DNA of 64,000 bases, from the NCBI RefSeq assembly GCF_024662235.1, contig NZ_CP096276.1:620001-684000 (forward strand), written 5' to 3'. Source of the stretch: Pimelobacter simplex (GTDB taxonomy: Bacteria; Actinomycetota; Actinomycetes; Propionibacteriales; Nocardioidaceae). A program made the translations under genes and the position numbers. Below are positions 45,734-54,758 of this stretch, piece by piece; position 1 is the stretch's first letter, and each line of letters begins with the position of its first letter. Under the pieces are notes generated by a model. It was given only the letters and a program-made list of their open reading frames with translations. It did not search any database and was not told the DNA's origin.

Positions 45734-46395
45734 TCGACGGGGTGCCCGGCGTCCCGGATGGTCAGCGCGATCTGCACCCGGTTGGTGGTCTCGAGCTTCT
45801 CGAACAGCCGCGAGACGTGTCCCTTGACCGTCGGCACCGACAGGTGCAGCTCACGCGCGATCTCGGCGTTGGAGAGCCCGCGGCCGACCGCGCAGGCGAC
45901 CTCGAGCTCGCGCTCGGTGAGCCGGTCGAGACGGCGCTGGGCGTCGGCGGTCCGGCTGTCGCCGGACTCGGTGCGGACCCGGTCGATCAGGGTGCGCGTC
46001 ACCGAGGGCGAGAGCATCGGGTCGCCGTCGGCGACCTTGCGCAGCGCGGCGACGATCTCGGCCGGCGGGGTGTCCTTGAGCAGGAAGCCGTCGGCGCCCG
46101 CGGCCAGCGCGCCCACGACGTAGTCGTCGGCGTCGAAGGTGGTCAGCACGATCACGCGCGGCGGCTGGGGGTCGGCGTGGAGGACCCGGGTCGCGGCGAG
46201 GCCGTCGAGCACCGGCATCCGGATGTCCATGAGGACGACGTCCGGGTTGAGCTCGCGTGCCAGCGCGACGCCGGCGCGGCCGTCGGGCGCCTCGCCGACG
46301 ACCGCCAGGTCGGCCTGCCCGCCGAGCATCAGCGAGAGCGCCGAGCGCACCAGCGGGTCGTCGTCGACGATGATGACGCGGATCTGCTCGCTCAT
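45730..46395 (-). CDS. NarL-family response regulator
   Basis: 221 residues. Receiver: VIIVDDDPLVRSALS, phospho-Asp in VVLMDIRMPVLDG, and Lys in GFLLKDTPPAEI; C-terminal LuxR HTH LTERELEVACAVGRGLSNAEIA followed by LHLSVPTVKGHVSRLFEKL. It pairs with the upstream kinase (ATGA overlap at 46392-46395). The divergent ABC exporter at 47731 is the likely regulon. Confidence 0.95.
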   Translation of the reverse strand: MSEQIRVIIVDDDPLVRSALSLMLGGQADLAVVGEAPDGRAGVALARELNPDVVLMDIRMPVLDGLAATRVLHADPQPPRVIVLTTFDADDYVVGALAAGADGFLLKDTPPAEIVAALRKVADGDPMLSPSVTRTLIDRVRTESGDSRTADAQRRLDRLTERELEVACAVGRGLSNAEIARELHLSVPTVKGHVSRLFEKLETTNRVQIALTIRDAGHPVD

Positions 46396-47600
46396 GACGG
46401 GATCTCCTCCTGCTCGGCGGCCCACGGTAGCCAGGCGTGCAGCACGAACGCATCCGGGGCCGTCGCGTCCGCGGTGTGCTCCACCCCGTGGGTCAGCCAG
46501 CCGCCGCGCAGCTCGGCCCGCTCGGTCAGCCCGACCAGGCCCAGCCCGGCGCCCGGGGTCCGGGTCGGCCCGAAGCCGAGGGCGTTGCGCAGCACCACGT
46601 CGACACCGTCGGCGGGGGAGCCGCTGAGCGTGATCCGCACCGTCGCCGCCCGGGCGTGCTTGGTGGCGTTGGTGATGCCCTCCTGGACGATCCGGTAGAC
46701 GGTGCGGCCGACCGCGTCGGGCAGCTCGCCGGCGTCGGGCGCCAAGCGGTCGTCGTACTCGATGGCGGTGCCGGCCTCGCGCGCGTCGTCGATGAGCGCG
46801 TCGAGGTCGCGGTACGTCGGCTGGGGCCCGGTGAGCGGCCCGCCGCCCTCGGCCTCGCGCAGCACGCCCAGCACCTCGCGCAGGTCGCGCAGCGCCTCGT
46901 GCGCCTTGGCCTGGATGACCGTGACGCTGCTGCGCATCTCGTCGGCGCTCAGGTCCTCGCGATAGGTCAGCGCTCCCGCGTGCATGGAGATCTGCGAGAT
47001 CCGGTGGGCCAGCACGTCGTGCATCTCCCGCGCGATCCGGGCCCGCTCGTTGGAACGGGCCTGCGTCGCCCGGAGGTCGCGCTCGGCCTCCGCCGTCTCG
47101 GCCCGCTGGCGCAGCGTCCAGATCAGCTCGCGCCGCGAGCCGATGAACATGCCCCAGGCCAGGATCGCGGCGCACACCGCGACACTCACCGTGGCGGTCA
47201 ACCACCACGGGTCGCTGTCGTGCATCGGCTGCACCCAGTAATAGGCCCAGCCCCCGAGCAGGTTGAGCACGCCCACCGCGATCACCTGCCACCAGCGCCG
47301 CCGGGTGGCCAGCGAGACCGTCGCCAGGGTCGCCGGTCCGGCCGCGAGCGAGCTGAACGGCGTCATCACGATGGTGGCGACCGCGATCGGCACCGGCCAG
47401 CGCCGCCGATAGGCGACGACGACATAGGCGATGAGGCCGACGACGATGTCGATCCAGAACAGAATCGGCATCTCGTCGACCTGCTCGTCGATGGCCGGTG
47501 CCCACACCAGGAGGCTGATCACCAGCATCAGCAGGTAGCGCCACAGATGGCCGTACCAGCGCAGCCGTGGCTGGTAGTCGTCCGGGCTCGGCTCATCCAC
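46392..47600 (-). CDS. NarL-partner sensor histidine kinase
   Basis: 402 residues. Four to five membrane segments in the N-terminal 150 residues with no large external loop suggest sensing within the membrane. DHp: ERARIAREMHDVLAHRISQISMHAG with the phospho-His in EMHDVLAH (HisKA_3), and an ATPase domain with EGITNATKHARA and GAGLGLVGLTERAE. Typical of kinases that sense membrane-active antibiotics next to ABC exporters. GTG at 47600 has TAGGGT 7 nt upstream. Confidence 0.94.
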   Translation of the reverse strand: MDEPSPDDYQPRLRWYGHLWRYLLMLVISLLVWAPAIDEQVDEMPILFWIDIVVGLIAYVVVAYRRRWPVPIAVATIVMTPFSSLAAGPATLATVSLATRRRWWQVIAVGVLNLLGGWAYYWVQPMHDSDPWWLTATVSVAVCAAILAWGMFIGSRRELIWTLRQRAETAEAERDLRATQARSNERARIAREMHDVLAHRISQISMHAGALTYREDLSADEMRSSVTVIQAKAHEALRDLREVLGVLREAEGGGPLTGPQPTYRDLDALIDDAREAGTAIEYDDRLAPDAGELPDAVGRTVYRIVQEGITNATKHARAATVRITLSGSPADGVDVVLRNALGFGPTRTPGAGLGLVGLTERAELRGGWLTHGVEHTADATAPDAFVLHAWLPWAAEQEEIPS

Positions 47601-47730
47601 GACAGCGACCCTAGGGCCTCAGGGCGGGGTGGGGGCAGCATCCCCGGGCCGGAGCGGTACCTACTTTGGTCGGGGCGACTCGCGACGCCGGTTCGATGTG
47701 CGCGGGGCCGGGCTGGGGCAGGCTGGTGCC

Positions 47731-48669
47731 ATGATCACAGTCGAACGACTCACCAAGACCTACGGTGCGTACACCGCCGTGGACGACGTCAGTTTCGCCT
47801 GCCAGCCCGGCCGGGTGACCGGCTTCCTCGGCCCGAACGGCGCAGGCAAGACCACCACGATGCGGGTCATGGTCGGCCTCACGCTGCCGACCCGCGGCCA
47901 GGTCACCATCGGTGGCTACAAGTACCACGACATCCCCAACCCCGGCCGCCACGTCGGCACGCTGCTGGACGCCTCGGCCCAGCACGTCGGCCGGACGGGA
48001 CGCGAGATCCTCACGATCGCGGCCAAGACGATGGGCCTACCGGCCAGCCGGGTCGACGATATGCTCGCCCTGGTGGGTCTCAACGACTCCGAGTCGCAGC
48101 GCCGCCTGCGCAACTACTCGCTCGGCATGAAGCAGCGCCTCGGCATCGCCCACGCGCTGCTCGGCGACCCGTCGGTGCTCATCCTCGACGAGCCCGCCAA
48201 CGGCCTCGACCCGGCCGGCATCCGCTGGATGCGCGGACTCCTCAAGGGGTACGCCGACCGCGGCGGCACGGTGCTGCTCTCCAGCCACCTGCTGCACGAG
48301 GTGGAGATGATCGCCGACGAGATGATCCTCATCGGCCACGGCCGGATCGTCGCCCAGGGCGACAAGAAGTCGCTGCTGGCCGGTGCCAACGGCGCGGCGA
48401 CGACGCTGGTGACCTCGCTCGACAACGCCGCGCTCGGCGCCGCGCTCTCGCGGGGCGGCCACGGCGTCGAGCCGGTCGGCGAAGGCCTCAAGGTGCAGGC
48501 GACCCCGGAGCAGGTCGGCCGTGCCGCCCTGTCCGCCGGCATCGTCCTCACCGACCTCCGGTCCGGCGGCGCCGGCCTGGAGGACCTGTTCCTCGAGCTG
48601 ACCTCGGAGACGGCCCGCGAGGCCGTTCCCGGTGTCGGTGCACCGACCACCGGAGGTACCCCCGCATGA
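47731..48669 (+). CDS. ABC exporter ATP-binding protein
   Basis: 312 residues. Walker A GPNGAGKTTT, signature YSLGMKQRLGIAHAL, Walker B VLILDEPANGLDP, and switch H in LLSSHLLHEVE. This ABC-2-type ATPase (DrrA/BcrA class) has an extra C-terminal domain of about 90 residues. It drives the membrane partner encoded immediately downstream (ATGA at 48666). ATG at 47731 is the conserved start; CAGGCT lies 6 nt upstream. Confidence 0.94.
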   Translation: MITVERLTKTYGAYTAVDDVSFACQPGRVTGFLGPNGAGKTTTMRVMVGLTLPTRGQVTIGGYKYHDIPNPGRHVGTLLDASAQHVGRTGREILTIAAKTMGLPASRVDDMLALVGLNDSESQRRLRNYSLGMKQRLGIAHALLGDPSVLILDEPANGLDPAGIRWMRGLLKGYADRGGTVLLSSHLLHEVEMIADEMILIGHGRIVAQGDKKSLLAGANGAATTLVTSLDNAALGAALSRGGHGVEPVGEGLKVQATPEQVGRAALSAGIVLTDLRSGGAGLEDLFLELTSETAREAVPGVGAPTTGGTPA

Positions 48670-49463
48670 GCGCCACGACTCCCGCCCCGACCCTCGACAT
48701 CTCCGGGACGCCGCGGACCCCGATCACCCGGCTCGCCAGCGTCGAGTTCCGCAAGGCCATCGACACCCGCGCCGGCTTCTGGCTCGCGACGTCGATCCTG
48801 GCCCTGGTCATGATCGTCCTGTTGATCTTCGTCCTCGCGGTCGACGGCCAGAAGGACTTCGGCGACCTGCTCAGCGTGGCCGGCGGCGTGCTCGGCTACT
48901 TCATGCCGATCCTGATCATCATGCTGGTGACGAGCGAGCAGTCCCAGCGCAACGGTCTGGTGACCTTCACCCTGGAGCCGCAGCGCTCCCGGGTGGTCAT
49001 CGCCAAGTTCCTCGCCGGCCTGCTCCTCGCGGGCACCGTGATGATTCTCGCCGCGGTCCTCGCCGCAGGCTTCACCGTGCTCGGCGCGATCACCGGCAGC
49101 TCGCCGTCCTGGTCGCTCGACGCGAACCTGCTGTTCAACGGCTTCGTGCTCTCCAACGTCATCGGGATCCTGGTCGGCTTCGCGATCTCGATGCTGGTCA
49201 TGAACACCCCGGCCGGCATCGTCGCCTACTTCGCCTACAGCCTGATCCTCCCGACCGCGGCCGGCATCCTCAGCGCGCTGAGCTCGGGCTTCGAGAAGAT
49301 CGCCCCGTGGATCGAGTTCAACACCGCGCAGACGCCGCTGTTCACCGGCGACTACCAGCCCTCGGGCGAGCAGTGGGCGCAGATCGCGACTTCCGGCTTC
49401 ATCTGGCTGATCGTGCCGCTGGCACTGGGCCTGTGGCGCCTGATGCGCATCGAGTTCAAGTGA
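48666..49463 (+). CDS. ABC-2 type exporter permease
   Basis: 265 residues with six membrane segments: an N-terminal cytoplasmic lead (about 30 residues), RAGFWLATSILALVMIVLLIFV, FMPILIIMLVTSEQSQRNGLVTFTLEP (the conserved amphipathic/switch region), then further helices ending in LALGLWRLMRIEFK. It exports a lipophilic or antibiotic-like molecule together with the ATPase. It is the last gene of the unit and is followed by a hairpin terminator. Confidence 0.92.
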   Translation: MSATTPAPTLDISGTPRTPITRLASVEFRKAIDTRAGFWLATSILALVMIVLLIFVLAVDGQKDFGDLLSVAGGVLGYFMPILIIMLVTSEQSQRNGLVTFTLEPQRSRVVIAKFLAGLLLAGTVMILAAVLAAGFTVLGAITGSSPSWSLDANLLFNGFVLSNVIGILVGFAISMLVMNTPAGIVAYFAYSLILPTAAGILSALSSGFEKIAPWIEFNTAQTPLFTGDYQPSGEQWAQIATSGFIWLIVPLALGLWRLMRIEFK

Positions 49464-49511
49464 TCGGGTAGCACCCACCCCGGCGCTTCACCGAAGATTG
49501 CCGGACACGTC

Positions 49512-49556
49512 ACCGTGGCGGAGCCTGCTGGTAGCGGGCTCCGCCACGGTTGTCTT
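49512..49556 (+). terminator. Hairpin terminator after the ABC exporter
   Basis: A perfect 14-bp stem (49512-49525 with 49537-49550) with an 11-nt loop, followed by TGTCTT. It lies 48 nt after the permease stop and ends just before the next gene, so that gene needs its own promoter. Confidence 0.8.
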
Positions 49557-49558
49557 CC

Positions 49559-50317
49559 GTGGGCAACGGATACCTGCGGTTCGCCGCCCTCGGCGACAGC
49601 ACCACCGTCGGGCTCGGCGACCCGGTCCCCGGGGGTGGTTGGCGGGGGTGGGCACGGATCCTCGCGGAGTCCCTCCGCACGTCGTACGACGTCTCGTTCT
49701 GCAATGTCGCCGTGTCGGGGGCGACCGCCGGGGTCGTCCGCGAGCGCCAGCTCGACCAGGCGCTCGCGCACCGGCCCGACCTGGCCTCGCTGCTGGTCGG
49801 GGTCAACGACACGCTGCGCTCGACGTGGGACCCGGCGCGGCTGCGGGCGGACCTCTTCGCCACCGCGGCGGCGCTGACCGGCGGGGGCGCGACGCTGATG
49901 ACGGTGCGCTGGCACGACCACGGGGCGCTGCTGGGGCTGCCGCGGGTGCTGACCCGGCCGATGGGGGAGCGGATCGACGTGGTCAACGCGGTCTACGACG
50001 ACCTCCACGCGGCGTACGGCGGCCTGCGGCTCGACCTGGCCCTGATGCCGGAGGTGCTCGACCGCTCGTGCTGGTCGATCGACCGCTTCCACCCCTCCGA
50101 GCTCGGCCACCGCGCGCTCGCCCGGGCCTGGGCCGAGCGGCTGCGGGCGGCGGGCTACGACTTCCCGCTTCCCGGCCTGGAGCCGTACGGCGGCTGCCCG
50201 CCGAGCTGGCGTCGCGACGTGGCCTGGATGGTGACCGAGGGAGCCCCCTGGTTCGGCCGGCGGGCGCGCGACCTCGGCCCCTGGGCGGTACGACGGGCGC
50301 TCGCCGCCGCCCGCTGA
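49559..50317 (+). CDS. SGNH/GDSL-like hydrolase
   Basis: 252 residues. GDSL block FAALGDSTTVGLG (Ser in GDST), block III-like VGVNDTLRST (N in GVND), and the terminal D-x-x-H in DRFHPSELGH. These are SGNH esterase/lipase features; no signal peptide is seen, so it may act in the cytoplasm. GTG at 49559 (TTG at 49550 possible, inside the terminator stem). Followed by rph after 21 nt. Confidence 0.85.
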   Translation: MGNGYLRFAALGDSTTVGLGDPVPGGGWRGWARILAESLRTSYDVSFCNVAVSGATAGVVRERQLDQALAHRPDLASLLVGVNDTLRSTWDPARLRADLFATAAALTGGGATLMTVRWHDHGALLGLPRVLTRPMGERIDVVNAVYDDLHAAYGGLRLDLALMPEVLDRSCWSIDRFHPSELGHRALARAWAERLRAAGYDFPLPGLEPYGGCPPSWRRDVAWMVTEGAPWFGRRARDLGPWAVRRALAAAR

Positions 50318-50338
50318 GCCCCCGCTAGGTTGGGGGAC

Positions 50339-51046
50339 ATGAGCACCCGCGAGGACGGCCGCGCCGACGACGAGCTGCGCCCGATCAAGATCACCCGCAA
50401 CTGGCTCGACCACCCGGCAGGGTCGGTGCTGATCGAGTTCGGCAAGACCCGCGTGCTGTGCGCGGCGTCCGCGTCCGAGGGCGTGCCGCGCTGGCGCAAG
50501 GGATCCGGCCTGGGCTGGGTCACCGCCGAGTACGCGATGCTCCCCGCCTCCACCAACACCCGCTCGGACCGCGAGTCGGTCAAGGGCCGGATCGGTGGCC
50601 GTACCCACGAGATCAGCCGCCTGATCGGCCGCTCGCTGCGCGCGATCATCGACGACAAGGCGCTGGGCGAGAACACCATCCAGATCGACTGCGACGTCCT
50701 CCAGGCCGACGGCGGCACCCGCACCGCCGCGATCACCGGCGCCTACGTCGCCCTCGCCGACGCGTGCGCCAAGCTCGGCGTGCCCGGCGCCCTCACCGGC
50801 TCGGTCGCCGCGGTCAGCGTCGGCATCATCGACGGCGTCCCGCGCCTCGACCTGCCCTACGTCGAGGACGTGCGCGCCGAGACCGACATGAACGTCGTGA
50901 TGACCGGCGCCGGCTCCTTCGTCGAGGTCCAGGGCACCGCCGAGGGCGCGCCCTTCGACCGCGCCGAGCTCGACGCCCTGCTCAACCTCGCCGAGAAGGG
51001 CTGCGTCGACCTCACCCGCCTCCAGCAGGAGGCGCTGTCGTCGTGA
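50339..51046 (+). CDS. rph: Ribonuclease PH
   Basis: 235 residues of the RNase PH family: [72 protein letters not shown] and [18 protein letters not shown]. It trims tRNA 3' ends phosphorolytically. ATG at 50339 is the family start and has TAGGTT 7 nt upstream; the in-frame alternative at 50330 falls in the -10. Overlaps rdgB (GTGA). Same order as M. tuberculosis rphA-rdgB. Confidence 0.96.
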   Translation: MSTREDGRADDELRPIKITRNWLDHPAGSVLIEFGKTRVLCAASASEGVPRWRKGSGLGWVTAEYAMLPASTNTRSDRESVKGRIGGRTHEISRLIGRSLRAIIDDKALGENTIQIDCDVLQADGGTRTAAITGAYVALADACAKLGVPGALTGSVAAVSVGIIDGVPRLDLPYVEDVRAETDMNVVMTGAGSFVEVQGTAEGAPFDRAELDALLNLAEKGCVDLTRLQQEALSS

Positions 51047-51645
51047 AGGTGCTCGTCGCCTCGCGCAACGCCAAGAAGCTCGAGGAGATGCGCCGCATCC
51101 TCGCCGAGCACATGACCACCGTCGAGGTGGTCGGCCTCGACGACGTCACGCCGTACGACGAGCCGGTCGAGGACCAGCCCACCTTCGAGGGCAACGCCCT
51201 GGTCAAGGCCCGCGCCGGCGTCGCCGCGACCGGCCTGCCCACCCTCGCCGACGACTCGGGCATCTGCGTCGACGCCCTCAACGGCATGCCCGGGGTGCTC
51301 TCGGCGCGCTGGTCCGGCCCGCCCAAGTCCGACGAGCGCAACAACACGCTCCTCCTCGCCCAGCTGGCCGACGTCCCCGACGAGCGTCGTACGGGGCACT
51401 TCGCGTGCGCCGTCGCCCTCGCCCACCCCGACGGCCGCGAGCTCGTCGTCGAGGGCCGGATGGACGGCATCGTGATCCGCGAGGTGCGCGGCGCCGGCGG
51501 CTTCGGCTACGACGTGCTCTTCGTCGCCGAGGACCGGCCCGGCGTGACCACCGCCGAGCTCACCCGCGAGGACAAGGACGCGATCTCGCACCGCGGCAAG
51601 GCGCTGCGCGAGATCGCGCCGCTGGTCGCCGACCTGCTGGGCTAG
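51043..51645 (+). CDS. rdgB: dITP/XTP pyrophosphatase RdgB
   Basis: 200 residues. HAM1/RdgB motifs are [11 protein letters not shown] at the N-terminus, [19 protein letters not shown] and SHRGKALRE. It hydrolyses non-canonical purine triphosphates to monophosphates, cleaning the nucleotide pool. GTG at 51043 overlaps the rph stop by 4 nt. It ends 3 nt before the convergent propeller-like lipoprotein gene, the border of the Mau-like locus. Confidence 0.95.
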   Translation: MKVLVASRNAKKLEEMRRILAEHMTTVEVVGLDDVTPYDEPVEDQPTFEGNALVKARAGVAATGLPTLADDSGICVDALNGMPGVLSARWSGPPKSDERNNTLLLAQLADVPDERRTGHFACAVALAHPDGRELVVEGRMDGIVIREVRGAGGFGYDVLFVAEDRPGVTTAELTREDKDAISHRGKALREIAPLVADLLG

Positions 51646-51648
51646 TGA

Positions 51649-52779
51649 TCAGCCGATGTGGTCGAGTGCCACGCTGAGGTCCCACGCGTCGTAGGCGTTG
51701 GTGGACCACGGCCCGGTTCCTGGCGAGAACACCAACCGAAGGTCGCCGCGCTCGGGCTGCCATGCGATCAGCGCTTCCGGAGTGAGAGCGAGGAAGTAGC
51801 CTCGCTGCCCGAACCCGAGGTACCTCACGAAGAACGTCCCTTTGCCCGGTCGCAGCACCGCCTCTACCCGCTGCCCGTCCGCGCTCACCCGCCCCAGCCG
51901 TTGCCCGGTCTCCCCGAGTGTCGCGACGAACGGACCCTCGCCCTCGCGGGGAAAGTACGCCGAACCGAATGTCCGCCCCTCGACGATCTCTCTGGCCGCC
52001 GTACTGATCTCGGGGTCGCCGCCCGGCGGCAGCTCTCTCCAGCGCCGCAGCTTCGCGGTGCCGTCACTCGCGGCGGTGACGTGGACGATGCCTTGTCCGC
52101 GGAAGGCTGAGCCGAGCAGGCGGAAGGGGAGTCGCTGGGCGTCGCGCGTCGTCCCTTGCCGGGGAAGGAAGTAGGTGCGATGGGTCTGGGGCGAGTCGAC
52201 CAGCAGGCTTCGGCTGTCCGGCGCCCACGAGATCGCTGCCACCCCGCCCCGGATCCGCGTCGTCCGCGCCTTGCCGGTCGCCAGGTCCAGGACCACCACG
52301 CCGAGCGCCGACGGCCCCGCCCACCGCTTACCGTCGGGTGAGAGGTGGCCGGCGCCGTACGTGTCCGGGCCGGGCCATCCGTCCGGATCGAGCCCTAGGT
52401 CGGCCAGGTTCAGCCGCAACCACCCCTGCTCCGGCACATGGAAGTAGATCGTCTCCGACCCCCACCCGCTCCCGTCCCTAGGGGATTCCAGCGGTCGGTA
52501 CGCCATCGTCGCCACCTCCGGCTGCACGCTCAGCAGGTCGCGCAGCCCGCCGTCCGGCGGTGCAGCGGCCGGGGCACCCAGGCGGGCTCGGTCGAGCCTG
52601 GCCAGGTCGGCAGGAAGGCGGAGCGTCGCAGGCCGTGGGCTGCTCGTCTCGGCGGGAGTCGCGCCGGTTGGGCCGCTGGGCTCGCGCCTCGGTGTGGGGT
52701 CGGCCGAGCACGCGGCGAGCGCTACGCCGACGGCGAGAGCGACCGACGGCGCCCGTCGGAGTCGCCGCCGGTCAGGCAT
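51649..52779 (-). CDS. Beta-propeller-like lipoprotein of the Mau-like locus
   Basis: 376 residues. Signal peptide with lipobox LAAC (C24), a Pro/Ser/Thr-rich linker (25-60), then repeated strands of the YWTD/TolB kind (GAGHLSPDGKRWAGPSA, VVVLDLATGKART, AAISWAPDSRSLLVDS) consistent with a beta-propeller. No catalytic residues are evident. It overlaps by 8 nt the Tat-exported Cys/Trp-rich protein gene; four minus-strand genes with 4-8 nt overlaps form the operon. The heavy chain of methylamine dehydrogenase is also a propeller; that parallel is an inference, not sequence homology I can show. Confidence 0.72.
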   Translation of the reverse strand: MPDRRRLRRAPSVALAVGVALAACSADPTPRREPSGPTGATPAETSSPRPATLRLPADLARLDRARLGAPAAAPPDGGLRDLLSVQPEVATMAYRPLESPRDGSGWGSETIYFHVPEQGWLRLNLADLGLDPDGWPGPDTYGAGHLSPDGKRWAGPSALGVVVLDLATGKARTTRIRGGVAAISWAPDSRSLLVDSPQTHRTYFLPRQGTTRDAQRLPFRLLGSAFRGQGIVHVTAASDGTAKLRRWRELPPGGDPEISTAAREIVEGRTFGSAYFPREGEGPFVATLGETGQRLGRVSADGQRVEAVLRPGKGTFFVRYLGFGQRGYFLALTPEALIAWQPERGDLRLVFSPGTGPWSTNAYDAWDLSVALDHIG

Positions 52780-53392
52780 GGTCAGGTGTCACCGGCGATC
52801 CCGTGATCGGCAACAGCTTCTCGCACACGGAGAATCGCCACGACCCGACGCTGCCGCCGACCTCGTGTCGGTACTTGCCGTCGGAGCAGCGACGGTCTCG
52901 CTTGTTGGGAATTCCCGGGTTGTTGCTGATTCGCCACACCCAGGCGTTGCGGTTCTTGCACGAGTTGGGGCGCCGCTCGTAGTTGCGCCACACCCATTCA
53001 CCGTTCTGGAGGCCGAGACGCTCCTCGTCGTTGCGGTGGTAGTCGTCCGCGTTGCAATAGCTGGAGCCGATCGGGATGTGGGTGTGCGGGTCGGTGTCGA
53101 CGCCGTCGTTGGCGGCAGGGTTGCACTCGGGCCAGAGGCCGTTGTCCCAGTCTGAGTAGTCGGCGCACTTGCCCCAGGTCGGCGGCAGCGCGAAGCCCGG
53201 AGCGAGCTTGAGGATCCCGTCGAGGGAGACCAGAGCCGTTGCGCTGGCAGAGACGAGCGCGCCCTTGATGAAGGCGCGCCGGCCGAAGGCGGCGACGATC
53301 AGCGAGCGACGTGCGTGGCTCCGGCTGGCGCCCGCGGGCTTGACGTCGGCGCTCGGGATGTCGTCCAGGAGCAAGGTGGGCATCGAGGTCAT
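52772..53392 (-). CDS. Tat-exported Cys/Trp-rich protein of the Mau-like locus
   Basis: 206 residues. A long N-region precedes a twin-arginine motif G37-R-R-A-F-I-K43 and a hydrophobic stretch (44-58), so export is probably in folded form. The mature part has six Cys (76, 90, 113, 145, 169, 190) and eight Trp (73, 82, 87, 133, 135, 151, 153, 185) in about 135 residues, with motifs GKCADYSDWD and NAWVWRISN. This resembles the methylamine dehydrogenase light chain in type (Tat, many Cys and Trp) but not in spacing. Flanked by MauD/MauE-like maturation genes. Function unknown. Confidence 0.72.
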   Translation of the reverse strand: MTSMPTLLLDDIPSADVKPAGASRSHARRSLIVAAFGRRAFIKGALVSASATALVSLDGILKLAPGFALPPTWGKCADYSDWDNGLWPECNPAANDGVDTDPHTHIPIGSSYCNADDYHRNDEERLGLQNGEWVWRNYERRPNSCKNRNAWVWRISNNPGIPNKRDRRCSDGKYRHEVGGSVGSWRFSVCEKLLPITGSPVTPDHA

Positions 53393-54111
53393 CCGTTCTT
53401 GGGTGTGTGGGCGAGTCTGGCGATGCCGTCGAGCAGTGCGGCGCACTTCTCCTCGAACTCCCGCTCGTGGACGCGAGGGGTGAGGACGGCGACGGCGCTC
53501 GGTGAGGAGATGACGAAGAAGGTGCTGGCCGGGTCCTCGGGGAAGGTCGAACGCCAGACCTCGCCGAGGCGTGCCTTGGCGCCGCTCCACGACGGCACCA
53601 TGGGCAGTCCGACCTCCGGGGAGTAGACGTCGAGCGTGCCCACCTCGGGGAAGAAGGTGAAGCTCTCCTTGACGCGGATCGTTTCTCCGACCTCCGAGGT
53701 CACGACCAGGCCGTCGGGCTCATCATGGAAGCGCAGACCGGACAGCCGGTCGAGAGCCGGGGTGACGTCGAGCGCCTCCGAGTTGGCGACGTAGGTCGCA
53801 ACCTCGTGGTGCGGCCCTCGCCAGAGAGCAAGACCGCGAGTGCGTCCCTTGACGTTGCTGGCGGCGACGAGGAACTCACCGCCGTCGTAGGAGAGACGCT
53901 GGAGCGGCTCCGACTCCATGTCGAAGGACATGTACGAGTCGTAGTTGCCTCGCGGCGCGACGTGGAACGTGCGGGTCCGGGACGCGTCCGGCGCCGTCCC
54001 GTCGAGCCTGCCGACCAGGTCGATCTGCGAGTTCCATGCATCGAACGGGCCGACATCGCGCATCTCGAGGTCGATCCGGCTGCCGTCTGCTTGCAGGTAG
54101 GTGGTCTTCAC
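53389..54111 (-). CDS. Unknown protein of the Mau-like locus
   Basis: 240 residues with no signal peptide or membrane segment and no family I recognise. It is beta-rich, with one Cys near the C-terminus (EEKCAALL). GTG at 54111 overlaps the MauD-like stop (GTGA), and its own stop overlaps the Tat protein start (ATGA), so it is co-translated. An upstream extension in the same frame has highly charged, low-complexity sequence inside the MauD-like gene and is rejected. Confidence 0.66.
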   Translation of the reverse strand: MKTTYLQADGSRIDLEMRDVGPFDAWNSQIDLVGRLDGTAPDASRTRTFHVAPRGNYDSYMSFDMESEPLQRLSYDGGEFLVAASNVKGRTRGLALWRGPHHEVATYVANSEALDVTPALDRLSGLRFHDEPDGLVVTSEVGETIRVKESFTFFPEVGTLDVYSPEVGLPMVPSWSGAKARLGEVWRSTFPEDPASTFFVISSPSAVAVLTPRVHEREFEEKCAALLDGIARLAHTPKNG

Positions 54112-54644
54112 GCGCGCTCCATTCGTTTGGTCCCGCCACGGCGGAGGGTCTGGCGGATCACGTCCTCGATCGCTTCGGGGGCGCCGGCCGGGTCGACGCT
54201 CACGATGCTTCCGTCGGCGTCGATGGCGATCAGCGCTGGTGTCCATCCCGGCAGCAGCCGGCGCCAGAGCGCCAGATTGACCTCGACCCGCACGTCGTTG
54301 TCAGCGTCGGCGCCGGTGGGGAGGTAGTCGAGGTCGGCATCCGCCACGACGAGTGCGCCGATCGCGTCGTCGACCTCGCGCATCGTGCGCCGGAAGATCG
54401 GCAGGACCTCCTGGCAGGAGGCGCATCCTCGGGCGACGAGGAGGACGAGAAGAACCTCGCGGCCCGGTGGCGGCCGGAGCAGCTCGGGGAAGGCTTCGCT
54501 GACGGACAGCCCGCCTCCATGTCCGCGCAGCTCCCGGACCTGCCCCTGAAGCATCCTGAGCTCGCGCAGTAGCCCCAGGAGGGCCAGCAGGATGAATCCG
54601 ACGAGCAGCGCCAAGATGACCACGGCTGCGTTGAGTGCGCTCAT
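54108..54644 (-). CDS. MauD-like thioredoxin-fold membrane protein
   Basis: 178 residues. An N-terminal membrane anchor (about 5-27), then a thioredoxin-like domain with an active-site CASC (C74, C77) and the cis-Pro T135-P136 (GWTPALIA). MauD is the disulfide-handling maturation protein of methylamine dehydrogenase; this protein shares its plan. It heads the minus-strand operon and is divergent from the MauE-like gene, so the pair flank one promoter region (54645-54758). ATG at 54644 has GAGGAG upstream and TATCGT (54667-54662). Confidence 0.82.
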   Translation of the reverse strand: MSALNAAVVILALLVGFILLALLGLLRELRMLQGQVRELRGHGGGLSVSEAFPELLRPPPGREVLLVLLVARGCASCQEVLPIFRRTMREVDDAIGALVVADADLDYLPTGADADNDVRVEVNLALWRRLLPGWTPALIAIDADGSIVSVDPAGAPEAIEDVIRQTLRRGGTKRMERA

Positions 54645-54721
54645 CCCCGAGACTCCTCACTACGATAGGCGGTCATGGTAAGCACCGGTGTCGCGTTCTG
54701 GCTAGAAGTGCGCTTCATGAC

Positions 54722-54752
54722 TTGACTGGAAGTTCCGGATCTGACCTAGCAT
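54722..54752 (+). promoter_or_regulatory. Promoter of the MauE-like gene
   Basis: TTGACT (54722-54727), a 19-nt spacer and TAGCAT (54747-54752) lie 6 nt before the ATG at 54759, indicating leaderless transcription. The opposite strand has TATCGT (54667-54662) for the divergent operon. Confidence 0.55.
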
Positions 54753-54758
54753 CGGCCC

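Noticed and set aside
51640..51700. Search for a duplicated tRNA-Leu 3' end at the far side of the Mau-like locus
   Set aside because: No repeat of the tRNA end is visible near the rdgB border, so site-specific integration is not supported.
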